Below, one piece after another: positions 1 through 9,718 of a stretch of 64,000 bases of DNA (its first letter is position 1; each line of letters opens with the position of its first letter). Position numbers and translations under genes: made by a program. The stretch covers positions 29,167 through 93,166 of the forward strand of contig NZ_JAIELN010000022.1 of the NCBI RefSeq assembly GCF_019753045.1. Direction: 5' to 3'. Source of the DNA: Hyphomicrobium sp. Its GTDB lineage: Bacteria > Pseudomonadota > Alphaproteobacteria > Rhizobiales > Hyphomicrobiaceae. The notes below the pieces were generated by a model. That model was not told where the DNA came from, did no database searches, and was given only the letters and a program-made list of their open reading frames with translations.

Positions 1-895
1 AAAGACCGTTGCCGTCAATGCCGGGCAAAGAGCTTTCGACATTGATTGCGCCGAAAGTATAGGGCTGGCCTTCGTCGATCGCGAACGTGATGAGGAAGCC
101 CGAACCATCGGGATCGATTTCAGCATTCGCAGCCGTGACGGTCGCGTCGGGATAGCCGTTCTTGAGATAGTACTGACGAACGAGCTCGCGATCGAGATTC
201 ATGCGGTCAGGATCGTAGACCGCCGTGCCCTTCAGGAAGTCGAACCAGCCGGCCTGCGTCGTCGAGATGACGTCGCGCAGCTGGCTATCGGAGAACGCGT
301 GGTTGCCCACGAAGTTGATGCCCTTGACCTTGGTCGCGTTGCCTTCGTCGATTTCGAAGACGAGGTTCACGCGGTCTTGCTCGAGCTGAATGATTTTCGG
401 CTCGACGCTGGCAGCGAAGCGGCCCTGCCTGCGGTAGACGTCCAGAATGCGCTGCACGTCGCCCTGCGCCTTGGCGCGGGTGAAGACGGAGCGCGGCTTC
501 AGCTGGACTTCACCAGTCAAGGTCTTGGTGTCGACCTCGCTGTTACCTTCGAAGGCAACCTGGTTGATGACCGGATTTTCCTTGACCGTGATGACGACGG
601 TCGAGCCCTTGTAGTCCATCGAGACGTCGGCGAAGAGGCCCGTCCCAAACAGAGCCTTGATCGACGCATCGATCTTGGAGGCACTGTATGCGTCACCCGC
701 ACTGAACTGCAGGTACGAGCGCACCGTTTCAGGTTCGACACGCCGGTTACCGACGACTTCGATGTTCTTGATCACGCTTTGGGCCGACGCAGCACCTGAA
801 ATCCAGGCGGCGTCACCCATGGCGACCACCGGCGAGAGGACTACAAGCGCCAACGCAAGGCGCAGTCCCGCCAAGATGATCTTAAATTTCTGCAT
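1..895 (-). CDS. bamA: Outer membrane protein assembly factor BamA (N-terminal part, runs off window)
   Basis: The minus-strand frame starts at ATG 895 and is open to the window edge, giving about 298 residues. The N-terminus has a positively charged start (MQKFK) and a hydrophobic signal-peptide core ending near AASAQ. After it comes IKNIEVVGNRRVEPETV, the usual opening of the first POTRA repeat, then further POTRA-like repeats (NQVAFEGNSEVDT, VKGINFVGNHAFSD, YTFGAINVES). BamA inserts beta-barrel proteins into the outer membrane; the POTRA repeats lie in the periplasm and the barrel is outside the window. It follows rseP by 284 bases, the usual order in this group. I am very confident of the family. 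Only the C-terminal barrel is unseen. Confidence 0.95.
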   Translation of the reverse strand, partial: MQKFKIILAGLRLALALVVLSPVVAMGDAAWISGAASAQSVIKNIEVVGNRRVEPETVRSYLQFSAGDAYSASKIDASIKALFGTGLFADVSMDYKGSTVVITVKENPVINQVAFEGNSEVDTKTLTGEVQLKPRSVFTRAKAQGDVQRILDVYRRQGRFAASVEPKIIQLEQDRVNLVFEIDEGNATKVKGINFVGNHAFSDSQLRDVISTTQAGWFDFLKGTAVYDPDRMNLDRELVRQYYLKNGYPDATVTAANAEIDPDGSGFLITFAIDEGQPYTFGAINVESSLPGIDGNGL

Positions 896-1179
896 ACGCG
901 GAATAGCCCCCGTGTGCCGCCGACCCCCAATTTCACATGCGCGCTGTCGGCGGCAGCGTCACACTCATGCGTAGTGTTGTTTTTCGAGTTTTTCTTGTTC
1001 TTGTCGGTCGTTTCTTATGGTCGTTAAGGCTCTTAGTTCCCACCGCAGCCAATCGAAGTCTTCAACTCGGCCCCCCGATTCGAAGACTTAACCTGCTGCG
1101 CACCATACCGCTTTTAACGATTCAGAAAGCCTCCGGAAAGTGGTAAGTTTACGTCACTCTACAGGGAATCTGCAGGCGT

Positions 1180-2322
1180 TCAGCCGGTGCCGACCAAACG
1201 TCGCCAAACGTTCAAAATGTCGTTGAAATTCACGAAAACCATCAACATCATCAGGAGCGCCAACCCGACCTGGAAACCCATCTGCTGAAGGCGCTCGCTC
1301 GCGGGCTTTCTGCGGATGGCCTCGAACGCGTAGAACATAAGGTGACCACCGTCGAGGACGGGAATCGGCAACAGGTTCAGGAAGCCGATGTTCGCCGAGA
1401 TGAAGGCGATCCACCGCAGCATCGGCTCAATTCCAAGCTCGGCGACCTTGGCCGTCACCTCGGCCATCATGATCGGACCACCCATTTGCTCGGCCGACTG
1501 ACGACGCGTGACGATGTCCCGCAGTCCGGCGAGCGTCTGCGATAAATTGCCATAGGTTTCGGAAACGCCGAGCGCCACCGCTTCCGGCAGGCTGACCTGG
1601 ACCGTCTTGACCTTGTCCGGGGAAATCGCGCGCTGGATGCCGATAAGACCACGCCTAAACGTCCGGCCCATCGCGTCTTTTTGCTCGTCCACGTTTGGCG
1701 TCGCGTTGAGCGTAAGCGTGTCGTTACCGCGTTGCACGGTAAACTTCAGCTCTTCGCCGGCGCTCGAGCCCACGATGCGCTGGAGGTCGTCGAACTTGTC
1801 GATCTTGGTGTCATCGATCGCGAGGATCGTGTCGCCCGACTTGAAGCCCGCCCGCTCGGCCGGAGAATTGGCGACGACCGCATCAACGAGCGGCGGCAAG
1901 ATGCGGATGCCGACCGTGGCGTTGATTGCCGAATAGAGCACAATGGCCAGCACGAAGTTGGCGATCGGTCCGGCCGCGACGACAGCTGCACGTGCACCGA
2001 CGGATTTCGAATGAAACGCCCCTGCCCGCTCGGACGGCTTCAGGTGCTTCTCGCCACCAAAAGACGATGCGTTTTCGTCGTCGATGAATTTGACGTAGCC
2101 GCCGAGGGGTATCCAAGCGAAGCGCCAGCGCGTTCCGTGCTTGTCGAAAAACCCAAATATTTCAGGCCCGAAACCGATCGAGAAGGTTTTGACAGTGACG
2201 CCGCACCAGCGCGCCACCAGAAAATGCCCAAGCTCGTGGATGAAAACGACGAGCGTCAGCACCAGGAGGAACATGATCCCGTATTGCCAGATCCCACCTG
2301 CCAGCGACGACAAAAATTCCAT
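1180..2322 (-). CDS. rseP: RIP metalloprotease RseP (site-2 protease)
   Basis: 380 residues, within the family range. Membrane segment 1 carries the zinc site HELGH (residues 29-33). A PDZ domain lies mid-protein (about 125-200, with SPAERAGFKSGD), and the second motif NLLPIPVLDGGH supplies the third metal ligand near residue 325. RseP cleaves membrane-embedded anti-sigma factors and remnant signal peptides within the inner membrane. It lies between dxr and bamA on the same strand, so it is probably co-transcribed with the envelope-biogenesis genes. Only one PDZ repeat is obvious to me, whereas E. coli RseP has two. Confidence 0.95.
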   Translation of the reverse strand: MEFLSSLAGGIWQYGIMFLLVLTLVVFIHELGHFLVARWCGVTVKTFSIGFGPEIFGFFDKHGTRWRFAWIPLGGYVKFIDDENASSFGGEKHLKPSERAGAFHSKSVGARAAVVAAGPIANFVLAIVLYSAINATVGIRILPPLVDAVVANSPAERAGFKSGDTILAIDDTKIDKFDDLQRIVGSSAGEELKFTVQRGNDTLTLNATPNVDEQKDAMGRTFRRGLIGIQRAISPDKVKTVQVSLPEAVALGVSETYGNLSQTLAGLRDIVTRRQSAEQMGGPIMMAEVTAKVAELGIEPMLRWIAFISANIGFLNLLPIPVLDGGHLMFYAFEAIRRKPASERLQQMGFQVGLALLMMLMVFVNFNDILNVWRRLVGTG

Positions 2323-2383
2323 TTGAAAATCCCTTGAGTGCTGAATCGAACAGCGGAAAACCCGACCCTAAGCGCGAGCCGCT

Positions 2384-3544
2384 CTAATAGCCACTGAGTT
2401 TGTCTTCCGACAGATAGCGAGCGAGTTCGTCCACGGCCAGTATATCGTCCAGTGTTTCTGCAGGGCAAATGGCACCCTGACGCTCCGCCGCCTCGAGCGT
2501 TTCTTCGACCAGGGCGGCGATGTCCAAAAACTTGATCCGGCGCTCGAGGAAAGCCTTAACGGCGATCTCGTTTGCGGCATTCAGTACCGCGGGGGCCGTG
2601 TCGCCTCGCCGCATGGCTGCGCGAGCGACACGAAGGGCCGGAAAACGGGCTTCATCGGGCGGCTCGAACGTCAACGTTGCGAGACGGGCGAGATCGAGCT
2701 TTTCAGTCGGCGCGATCATGCGGTCGGGCCATGCCAGTGCAACGGCGATGGGGGTGCGCATGTCGGGCGCGGCCAACTGGGCCAGCACCGATCCGTCGAC
2801 GTAGCTCACAAGGCAATGAACGATCGATTGGGGGTGTACGATGCAATCGAGCGCATCAACCGAGACGGGGAAGAGGTGAAATGCCTCGATCAGCTCGAGA
2901 CCCTTATTCATCAGGCTGGCGCTGTCGATCGTGATTTTTGCGCCCATCGACCAGTTGGGATGCTTCAAAGCCTGCTCAGGTGTTGCCGCCGCGATCTGTT
3001 CGTGGGTCCAGCTGCGAAAAGGGCCGCCCGACGCCGTCAGAACGATCTTCTCGATCGAACCCGGGTCGGCTCCCGCCAATGCCTGGAAGGCTGCGGAATG
3101 TTCGCTGTCGACGGGCAAAAGCTCGGCACCGGACTGGGCGACAGCGGACGTGAAGACGTGGCCGGCGGAGACGAGACATTCCTTGTTTGCGAGGGCTACG
3201 CGGGAGCCCTGGGACGCGGCTGCAAATGTCGGCCGCAGCCCGGCCGCGCCGACGATTGCCGCCATGACGCAGTCGGCTGGCTCCAGAGCCGCTTCCACGA
3301 GCGCCGAGGCGCCGCCCGCTGTCCTAATGCCGGTTCCCGCGAGTGCCTCCCTGAGTTCGCCCAAGCGGCTTTCATCGCCGATGACCGCGAGCTTGGCTTT
3401 GTGAAGTCGCGCGAGGTTGGCCAATTCCTGGGCGTTCGATTGCGCGGTCAGAGCAACGATCTCGAAGCGCTCCGGCGTGCGGCCGACGAGATCGAGCGTG
3501 CTCGTACCGATTGACCCTGTCGCGCCGAGAACGGTCAGCCGCAT
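2384..3544 (-). CDS. dxr: 1-deoxy-D-xylulose 5-phosphate reductoisomerase
   Basis: Catalyses the first committed step of the MEP isoprenoid pathway (DXP to MEP, NADPH-dependent) in the cytosol. From ATG 3544 the product is 386 residues and opens with the dinucleotide-binding motif LTVLGATGSIG, as in other Dxr proteins. Metal and substrate motifs are present (LPVDSEHSA; DSASLMNKGLELIEAF). The frame stays open upstream to 3682, with another ATG at 3628 just past the cdsA stop that would add 28 residues of non-conserved leader. I chose 3544 because it matches the family's N-terminus. It sits with uppS and cdsA, linking isoprenoid and lipid supply. Confidence 0.93.
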   Translation of the reverse strand: MRLTVLGATGSIGTSTLDLVGRTPERFEIVALTAQSNAQELANLARLHKAKLAVIGDESRLGELREALAGTGIRTAGGASALVEAALEPADCVMAAIVGAAGLRPTFAAASQGSRVALANKECLVSAGHVFTSAVAQSGAELLPVDSEHSAAFQALAGADPGSIEKIVLTASGGPFRSWTHEQIAAATPEQALKHPNWSMGAKITIDSASLMNKGLELIEAFHLFPVSVDALDCIVHPQSIVHCLVSYVDGSVLAQLAAPDMRTPIAVALAWPDRMIAPTEKLDLARLATLTFEPPDEARFPALRVARAAMRRGDTAPAVLNAANEIAVKAFLERRIKFLDIAALVEETLEAAERQGAICPAETLDDILAVDELARYLSEDKLSGY

Positions 3545-3632
3545 AACCTGAGACGCGGCGGTCGAGCCAAGTCGAGCCGCTGACGCTTTCTCAGGCAACC
3601 GGTAAGGAACGCTCGTTGTCACTGCCATTCGC

Positions 3633-4505
3633 TTAAGACCCGTAGAGAAGAGCGCGCGCCGGCGCATAGGCATCAATCGCAAAGCCGATCAGGGCCGCCA
3701 GAACGCTCGCGGTCACGATGCCGTCCATGCGATCCATGAACCCGCCGTGGCCCGGTATCAAGCCGCCCGAGTCCTTCAATCCGAAGTGCCGTTTCAAGGC
3801 CGATTCCGCCAGATCACCGCACTGGGCCACCAATCCTGTGGCAAGACCGAGGCCCGCGAGCCAAAGTGCGGAGCCCGAACCGGTGAAAAACGAAAAAAGC
3901 AGGCCCGTAAAACCCGCGGCGGTGACGCCGCCGAGAAGTCCCGACCAGGTCTTGTTCGGGGAAATCGCCGGCCAGAGCTTCGGTCCGCCGATTGTCCGCC
4001 CTGAAACGTAGGCTCCGATATCCGTTACTGCGACGGCGATCAGAACGAACAGCGTTGCAAGGAATCCCAAAGGTTCGTCCGATCTCAGCCAGATGAGCGC
4101 AATAATCGGCAGCGCCGTGTATATCACCCCGGCGCCCGAGAGCCGCGCCCGGCCGGATCCTATTGCAAGGGCTGCGACAACGGCGGCGCCGATTACCGCC
4201 GTCAGGACACTCAGGCCGGCCATATCGTTGGTCACAAGGACCGCCGCGAAGAAAACTGCGATGACGTGGACGACGAGGGCGCGATCCGGCATTTCGCCTC
4301 GAACGATCCGGCCCCACTCCCAGCTCATCGCCGCCGCAATCAGAAACGTCAGCACGGCAAAGGCGACGGGGCTCCAGTAGAGCATGGCGAACGCAACGAC
4401 ACCGATGGCGACGCCCGACGCGATGCGCAGCCTCAACTCGTGCGGGATGAAATCGAGCGCGCCTCCGAGAAACGGCCTTTGATTGTCGGGATTATCGGCC
4501 GGCAT
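3633..4505 (-). CDS. cdsA: Phosphatidate cytidylyltransferase
   Basis: Makes CDP-diacylglycerol from phosphatidate and CTP in the inner membrane. About 290 residues with several hydrophobic helices. The C-terminal CdsA signature is clear: ESALKRHFGLKDSGG followed by GHGGFMDRMDG. An earlier in-frame ATG (4658) would overlap uppS by more than 130 bases. ATG 4505 lies just after the uppS stop and has a good ribosome-binding site (GAGGG, eight bases before the start), so I take it. It sits between uppS and dxr, in the usual alphaproteobacterial order. Confidence 0.93.
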   Translation of the reverse strand: MPADNPDNQRPFLGGALDFIPHELRLRIASGVAIGVVAFAMLYWSPVAFAVLTFLIAAAMSWEWGRIVRGEMPDRALVVHVIAVFFAAVLVTNDMAGLSVLTAVIGAAVVAALAIGSGRARLSGAGVIYTALPIIALIWLRSDEPLGFLATLFVLIAVAVTDIGAYVSGRTIGGPKLWPAISPNKTWSGLLGGVTAAGFTGLLFSFFTGSGSALWLAGLGLATGLVAQCGDLAESALKRHFGLKDSGGLIPGHGGFMDRMDGIVTASVLAALIGFAIDAYAPARALLYGS

Positions 4506-4516
4506 TTTCCAAACCC

Positions 4517-5275
4517 TCAAGCTGTCGAGCGTTTGGACAAGCCGCCGAAGCGACGTTCGCGCGAGCGAAATTCTGCGAGGGCGACTTCGAACGCCGCCTT
4601 GTCGAAATCCGGCCAATAACAGTCCAAAAACACAAATTCCGAATACGCCGTCTGCCACAGCAGGAAGTTGGAGAGCCGCATCTCGCCTGACGTCCTGATC
4701 AACAGGTCGGGATCGGGAATGCCCGACGTATCGAGAGCATTGGCGATGCGCTCGACGTTGATGTCGGACGGATCGAGTTCGCCCGCCGCTACTTGCTCGG
4801 CGAGCTTCCGCGCCGCTCCCGCGATCTCGGTGCGCGAGCCGTAATTGAAGGCGATGACGAGCGTCAAAACATCGTTGCCGCGGGTCAGCTCGACGGCTTC
4901 GTCGATCAACGTCGTCAGCTCACTGTCGACGTGCTGGCGCTGCCCGATGACGCGAATGCAGACGCCCGCCTCATGCAGCTCGGCAAGATCGCGGCGGATG
5001 AAGCGCTTCATCAGCCCCATGAGATCGTCGACCTCTTCGACCGGCCGGTTCCAGTTCTCGGAGGAGAAGCTGAAGATCGTCAGGTAAGTGATTTTGAGTT
5101 CGATCGCGGCACGGACGGCGCGGCGAACGGCCTCGACGCCTTGGCGATGGCCCAGCGCTCTCGGCAGCCCTCGCTCCCGCGCCCACCGCCCGTTTCCGTC
5201 CATGATGATCGCGACGTGACGCGGAGGGGCCAGTACGCCGGACCCATCGTCGGTAGGCTTAGCTGCTGGCGCCAC
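4517..5275 (-). CDS. uppS: Undecaprenyl diphosphate synthase (isoprenyl transferase)
   Basis: cis-prenyltransferase that builds the C55 lipid carrier for peptidoglycan and other glycans. 252 residues, the normal length. The catalytic P-loop region [13 protein letters not shown] is near residues 20-33, with the essential Asp in MDGNG. The C-terminal [15 protein letters not shown] and FLDCYWPDF motifs are intact. It lies 72 bases downstream of frr and 11 bases upstream of the chosen cdsA start, so it probably shares their transcript. Confidence 0.95.
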   Translation of the reverse strand: MAPAAKPTDDGSGVLAPPRHVAIIMDGNGRWARERGLPRALGHRQGVEAVRRAVRAAIELKITYLTIFSFSSENWNRPVEEVDDLMGLMKRFIRRDLAELHEAGVCIRVIGQRQHVDSELTTLIDEAVELTRGNDVLTLVIAFNYGSRTEIAGAARKLAEQVAAGELDPSDINVERIANALDTSGIPDPDLLIRTSGEMRLSNFLLWQTAYSEFVFLDCYWPDFDKAAFEVALAEFRSRERRFGGLSKRSTA

Positions 5276-5347
5276 TGTCGAATGGCCTCTGGGATCAAAA
5301 TCTCAAAATCAGTTATACGACTTCCTGCCCCCGAAAGGGCCCGGAGA

Positions 5348-5911
5348 TCAAACCTTCTGAATTTCGGCTTCTTTTGTGATGAGCGTAGCGTCGATCTCCT
5401 TGATGAGGCGATCTGTCAGCTCCTGGACCTTTTCGGAATTGCCCCGATGGTCGTCCTGGCTCATTTTGCCGTCTTTCTCAAGTTTCTTAAGAACGTCCAT
5501 TGCCTCGCGCCGGACGTTGCGGATCGAAACCTTGCCCTGCTCGGCATACTTATGCGCAAGCTTGACCAATTCCTGGCGGCGGTCCGCCGTCAGCGCCGGG
5601 ATCGGAAGGCGAAGAATCTGGCCGTCCATAATCGGATTGAGACCGAGATTGGCTTCACGGATCCCCTTATCGACGGCCATGACGTTGCTGCGGTCCCAGA
5701 CCTGAACGCTAATCATTCGCGGCTCGGGCACTGAGACCGTCGCGACCTGATTGAGCGGCATCCGCGAGCCGTAGACCATTACCTGGACAGGGTCGAGCAG
5801 GTTGGCGCTGGCGCGCCCAGTCCGAAGCCCTGAAAACTCGCGCTTCAGCGCGTCGATCGAGGCGCGCATGCGCGTTTCGATTTCTTTGATGTCGTGAACT
5901 ACCGATGCCAT
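5348..5911 (-). CDS. frr: Ribosome recycling factor
   Basis: Splits post-termination ribosomes together with EF-G. 187 residues, the typical size. Characteristic features include FSGLRTGRASANLLDPVQV near residues 26-44, the hinge around VPEPRMISVQ, and the C-terminal helix with VQELTDRLIKEIDATL. It lies directly downstream of pyrH (82 bases), a near-universal pairing in proteobacteria. Confidence 0.97.
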   Translation of the reverse strand: MASVVHDIKEIETRMRASIDALKREFSGLRTGRASANLLDPVQVMVYGSRMPLNQVATVSVPEPRMISVQVWDRSNVMAVDKGIREANLGLNPIMDGQILRLPIPALTADRRQELVKLAHKYAEQGKVSIRNVRREAMDVLKKLEKDGKMSQDDHRGNSEKVQELTDRLIKEIDATLITKEAEIQKV

Positions 5912-5993
5912 TTTCCTATTCCTCCCAGCGCGCGAAACCTCAAACCACAGCTGCCGTCAACGAGGCGGCGCGAGGATGGGTTTTCAGCGGCGT

Positions 5994-6740
5994 TCAGCCG
6001 GCTCCCTCGATAAGGGTCTGGCGAGCTTCTCCGCGCAGAGCTTTCAAGAGATTTCCCGGTTCGTCGATTGAAACCACAATTAGCGGAAGTCCATTATCCC
6101 GGGCAAGGGCAATGGCCGCACCATCCATCACTTTGAGATCCTTGGCCAAAACTTCCGAATAGGTCAGCTGGTCGTAGCGGACTGCGTCCTTGTGCTTCTT
6201 CGGGTCGGCCGAATATACGCCGTCGACCTGAGTGGCCTTTAGAACCGCGTTACAGTTCATCTCAATGCCACGCAGAACGGCCGCCGTATCGGTCGTGAAA
6301 AAGGGGTTTCCGGTGCCGGCCGCAAATATGACGACGTTGCCCCGGCCGAGGTATGCGAGCGCCTTCGGGCGAACATAGCTTTCGCAGACCGTCGGCATCG
6401 GAATTGCCGAGAGAACGCGAGACTGGACGCCGCGGTGATCCAGCGAATTCTGGAGGGCCAGCGCGTTCATCACGGTGGCGAGCATGCCCATGTAATCGGC
6501 CGTCGCGCGGTCCATCCCCTTGGCCGCACCACTGAGGCCGCGGAAGATATTACCGCCGCCCACGACGATGGCGATCTCGGCGCCTTCGGCCACGGCGGCC
6601 GCGATATCGTTCGACAAGCGGTCGGCGACGCCCATGTCGATGCCATAGGGCTGCGCGCCCATCAGAGCTTCGCCGGAAAGCTTCACCAGCAGCCGCTTAT
6701 ACTTGAGACCCTGCGCTCCACGCATCGGCGTCACTCCCAT
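5994..6740 (-). CDS. pyrH: Uridylate kinase
   Basis: Phosphorylates UMP to UDP (amino-acid-kinase fold, hexameric, cytosolic). Motifs are [14 protein letters not shown] at the N-terminus, [10 protein letters not shown] near residue 60 and [12 protein letters not shown] for nucleotide binding. The frame is open to a GTG at 6776, but that codon directly abuts the T-run of the tsf terminator, so it could hardly be at a useful place on an mRNA. I therefore prefer ATG 6740 (248 residues, close to the usual about 240). ATG 6725 is also possible. It heads the pyrH-frr-uppS-cdsA-dxr series. Confidence 0.93.
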   Translation of the reverse strand: MGVTPMRGAQGLKYKRLLVKLSGEALMGAQPYGIDMGVADRLSNDIAAAVAEGAEIAIVVGGGNIFRGLSGAAKGMDRATADYMGMLATVMNALALQNSLDHRGVQSRVLSAIPMPTVCESYVRPKALAYLGRGNVVIFAAGTGNPFFTTDTAAVLRGIEMNCNAVLKATQVDGVYSADPKKHKDAVRYDQLTYSEVLAKDLKVMDGAAIALARDNGLPLIVVSIDEPGNLLKALRGEARQTLIEGAG

Positions 6741-6776
6741 AGGCACTTCTATTGGCACGACAATCTGAAATGGCAC

Positions 6777-6805
6777 AAAAAACGGCCGGTCGCGAGGACC
6801 GGCCG
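6777..6805 (-). terminator. Rho-independent terminator between tsf and pyrH
   Basis: A perfect 9-bp stem, 6783-6791 with 6797-6805 (CGGCCGGTC/GACCGGCCG), with a five-base loop, is followed on the minus strand by six T (6782-6777). It lies 67 bases after the tsf stop. It should end the rpsB-tsf transcript, wholly or partly, and it bears on where pyrH can start. Confidence 0.85.
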
Positions 6806-6871
6806 GCTGATACCTAACGCTCTGGAGCGATTCCAGCTAGCGTCTACCGGGCCATTTGGCCCGGCGAGAGC

Positions 6872-7795
6872 TTAGCCGCCGCTTGCGAGCTTGCGGACTT
6901 CCTCGCCGAAGTCCTCTTCCTTCTTGTCGATGCCTTCGCCGAGCGCGAAGCGGACGAAGCCTGCGACCTTGATCGGTGCGCCGGCCTTACCCTCGGATTC
7001 CTTGACGGCCTGAGCGACCGTCTTGGTGGTGTCGTGGATATACTGCTGCTCGAGCAGGCAGTTTTCCTTGGCGAACGCCTTGATGCCGCCGGAGATGATC
7101 TTCTCGAGAACGTCCGGCTTCTTGCCCTGGTTCTTGTCGGCGAGAATGGCTTTCTCGCGCTCGATCACATCGGCCGGCACCTCGGAAATGTCGAGTGCGA
7201 CGGGGCTTGCGGCTGCGACGTGCATCGCGATCATGCGTGCCAATTCGAACAGCGTCGGCTCGTCGCCGGCACTTTCGAGGGCGACGAGAACGCCGATCTT
7301 GCCGAGGCCATCGGCTACGCGGTTATGGACATAGTCGGCGACGACGCCTTCCTTGACTGCAACCGCTGCCGTCCGGCGAACGGTCATATTCTCGCCGATG
7401 GTCGCAACGGCTTCCTGGATCGTCGTTTCGACGCTGTTCTTGGTGCCGGGATAAGTTGCAGCCAAAAGCGCCTTGAGATCGCCCTTCGCGGCCGGAGCCA
7501 GCGCGGCGATCTCGCGGACGAGCGTCTGGAACTGCTCGTTACGCGCAACGAAGTCCGTCTCCGAGTTCACCTCGACAACGGCGCCTTCGCGGCCCTTCGC
7601 GACGATGCCGATGAGGCCATCGGCGGCGACGCGGCCGGACTTCTTCGCGGCCTTCGAGAGGCCCTTCTTACGCAGCCAATCGACGGCGGCTTCGATATCG
7701 CCGTTCGTCTCGGTCAGCGCCGTTTTGCAATCCATCATGCCGGCGCCGGTCATATCGCGCAGCTTCTTCACATCTGCAGCGGTGATCGTCGTCAT
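6872..7795 (-). CDS. tsf: Translation elongation factor Ts
   Basis: Guanine nucleotide exchange factor for EF-Tu. 307 residues, normal length. The N-terminal UBA-like domain includes [17 protein letters not shown], and the core contains [14 protein letters not shown], the family's second signature. It is the second gene of the rpsB-tsf pair, with a strong terminator 67 bases after its stop. Confidence 0.97.
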   Translation of the reverse strand: MTTITAADVKKLRDMTGAGMMDCKTALTETNGDIEAAVDWLRKKGLSKAAKKSGRVAADGLIGIVAKGREGAVVEVNSETDFVARNEQFQTLVREIAALAPAAKGDLKALLAATYPGTKNSVETTIQEAVATIGENMTVRRTAAVAVKEGVVADYVHNRVADGLGKIGVLVALESAGDEPTLFELARMIAMHVAAASPVALDISEVPADVIEREKAILADKNQGKKPDVLEKIISGGIKAFAKENCLLEQQYIHDTTKTVAQAVKESEGKAGAPIKVAGFVRFALGEGIDKKEEDFGEEVRKLASGG

Positions 7796-7814
7796 TCTGT
7801 CACCTATGAGGTTC

Positions 7815-7836
7815 GAGGCGCCACGATGGGCGCCTC
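7815..7836 (-). promoter_or_regulatory. Perfect hairpin in the rpsB-tsf spacer
   Basis: An 8-bp perfect inverted repeat (GAGGCGCC/GGCGCCTC, 7815-7822 and 7829-7836) with a six-base loop sits just before the tsf start. No T-run follows on the minus strand, so it is not an intrinsic terminator. It could be a transcript-stability or processing element that sets the S2 to EF-Ts ratio. That role is inference. Confidence 0.4.
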
Positions 7837-7902
7837 ATATCAGTTCATTCACAGTCGCGCTTCAACAGCACGACAGTTCGATGTCGGACACCAACGCCGG
7901 AA

Positions 7903-8892
7903 TTAGACGGTGGCTGCCTCAACGAGCTTCTTGGCCTGAGCGACCCAGTCTTCCTTGGCGATCTGCCCCCTCAGCTTGAGCTGACGGTCCAGCGACTCGA
8001 CGTAGTCGGGCGTGAGGTCGGCGATCTGCCAGAAGTGGTAGACGCCGGCATCGTTGAGGCGCTGCTCGATCTTCGGATTGATGCCCGTGATCCGCTTGAG
8101 ATCATCAGCTTCGCCGCGCGGCGCTTCGATGCCCTTGAAGACGACCTTCGGCAGCTCTTCTGCCGGCGGCGTCTCGGATGCACCGACGTCAACGCCGGAT
8201 GCGCCTTGCGAACGCTCGAGACCGTCGAGGGCAGCGCGAGCCATCAGATCGCAATAAAGGGTGATTGCACGGCCAGCGTCGTCGTTGCCCGGAACCGGAT
8301 AATCAACGCCGTCCGGATCGCAGTTGGTGTCGACGATCGCGACGATCGGGATGCCAAGCTTGCGCGCCTCTTGGATGGCGATCGCTTCCTTGTTCGTGTC
8401 GATGACAACGAGGAGATCGGGCGTACCACCCATGTCCTTGATGCCGCCGAGCGACTGGTTGAGCTTGTCGCGTTCACGCGTGAGGTTCAGGACTTCTTTC
8501 TTCGTGCGGCCCTGCGGGTCGGCCAGGATCTCATCGAGCTGGCGGAGACGGCGGATCGACTGCGAAACGGTCTTCCAGTTGGTCAGCGTGCCGCCGAGCC
8601 AACGGTGATTGATGAAGTACTGGGCGCTGCGCTTTGCGGCGTCGGCGATGCCATCGGAAGCCTGGCGCTTCGTCGCGACGAAAAGAACGCGACCGCCGCC
8701 GGCGACCGTGTCGGAGACCTTGAGCAGCGCCTGATGCAACAGCGGCACCGTCTGCGTCAGATCGAGAATGTGTATTTTGTTGCGCGACCCATAGATGAAC
8801 GGCGCCATCTTGGGGTTCCAGCGGTGTGCCTGGTGGCCGAAGTGAACGCCAGCTTCCAATAGCTGACGCATGTTGAAGGCAGGAAGTGCCAT
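7903..8892 (-). CDS. rpsB: 30S ribosomal protein S2 with C-terminal HhH-like extension
   Basis: Residues 1 to about 235 are ordinary S2 ([19 protein letters not shown] at the start; [35 protein letters not shown]). At 329 residues it is well over the usual 240-260. The surplus is an acidic linker followed by a compact domain, residues 263-329 (nucleotides about 7906-8106), beginning [20 protein letters not shown], with a helix-hairpin-helix look. The same domain recurs at the end of NuoE in this window. C-terminal extensions of S2 are known in rhizobial relatives; what this one does is not known to me. A clear promoter lies upstream at 9039-9067. Confidence 0.96.
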   Translation of the reverse strand: MALPAFNMRQLLEAGVHFGHQAHRWNPKMAPFIYGSRNKIHILDLTQTVPLLHQALLKVSDTVAGGGRVLFVATKRQASDGIADAAKRSAQYFINHRWLGGTLTNWKTVSQSIRRLRQLDEILADPQGRTKKEVLNLTRERDKLNQSLGGIKDMGGTPDLLVVIDTNKEAIAIQEARKLGIPIVAIVDTNCDPDGVDYPVPGNDDAGRAITLYCDLMARAALDGLERSQGASGVDVGASETPPAEELPKVVFKGIEAPRGEADDLKRITGINPKIEQRLNDAGVYHFWQIADLTPDYVESLDRQLKLRGQIAKEDWVAQAKKLVEAATV

Positions 8893-9272
8893 CGTATCGT
8901 TTCCTTTTCCGGTTAGACCTCCGCGAGACTTAAGAAGAGATTTGCTAGCCGTTTCATGGGCTTAGCGCTTCTCCACCGGAGCGCGATACGGGGCTTTTCA
9001 TCCGTATTGCGCGAGCGTCTCGCGTGTGAGATGGCGGCTATATACGGGGGATTGTCCGAATGCGCAACCCATGAGGATCATTTGGGCGGCCCTTGCATCC
9101 GGCGCGGGAGGACCCGCCCGCCCTCCCCTCCAGTTAGCGGCCGAAAAGCAGAACGCACTGCGACCGACCAGCGTGGTTCGGAAGGCAGTGCGTCCATGAT
9201 TTTTCAGGGCATTTTATCAGCCGTCGCGGATCGCTCCGCTACGCTACCGGCTGCGTCTTCCGGCTTTCGCCG
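8893..9272. other. Intergenic region upstream of rpsB
   Basis: 380 bases without a credible gene. They hold the rpsB promoter and untranslated leader. They also hold a 9-bp inverted repeat (ACGCACTGC, 9153-9161; GCAGTGCGT, 9185-9193) downstream of the next gene's stop. The repeat is followed on the minus strand by a broken T-run and may weakly terminate that gene. Confidence 0.5.
9039..9067 (-). promoter_or_regulatory. Predicted housekeeping promoter for rpsB-tsf
   Basis: On the minus strand, TTGCGC (9067-9062), a 17-base spacer and TATATA (9044-9039) match the alphaproteobacterial sigma-70 pattern. The leader to the rpsB ATG would be about 140 bases, which leaves room for autogenous control by S2, as known in other bacteria. 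Control here is inference. Confidence 0.55.
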
Positions 9273-9617
9273 TTACTTGCACTTGCCGTCGAGCAACGCG
9301 ACAGCCCCGTCCATCGCGTTTGCTTCAGGAGAACCGTCGGCTGCGTTCTGGCCTGCATCCCAGGCGTTCTCGAAATCGTCGCCAAGCGTCTTGAAGTAGC
9401 CGTCGATTTCGTCGCCTGCAGCTTCAGCCTTCTTCTCGTCGTCGCCGATCTCGTCCATCTTTTTCGACATCGAACAATAGGCTTTGAGCTTCGCGGGGTC
9501 GGATGCGGTCGCCTCGAGGTTTTTCTTGATATCGGGCGCGGCCATTTTCTGGTCGGCGGCGTAAGCAGCGGGGGCGAGCAGCAAAGCAGCGACCAGGGCG
9601 GCGTAGAATTTCGACAT
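9273..9617 (-). CDS. Small secreted (periplasmic) protein, unknown function
   Basis: 114 residues. A clean Sec signal peptide (MSKFYAALVAALLLAPAAYA) is predicted to be cut before about residue 21. The mature part is acidic, helical and low in aromatics, with two cysteines (YCSMSKKMDE and the terminal GKCK), which could form a disulfide. Short acidic periplasmic proteins like this are common in Rhizobiales and often uncharacterised. I recognise no functional domain. It sits alone, between rpsB and another small secreted protein. Confidence 0.75.
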   Translation of the reverse strand: MSKFYAALVAALLLAPAAYAADQKMAAPDIKKNLEATASDPAKLKAYCSMSKKMDEIGDDEKKAEAAGDEIDGYFKTLGDDFENAWDAGQNAADGSPEANAMDGAVALLDGKCK

Positions 9618-9718
9618 TTTTGCCTCTTATTTGGCTAGCTCAACAGAGCGGAGCTATGGACGCAAACTGTGTCAGAAGAAGGCAGCGCTTCCGCTACCTT
9701 CAATAGAGTTGCAGGCGC

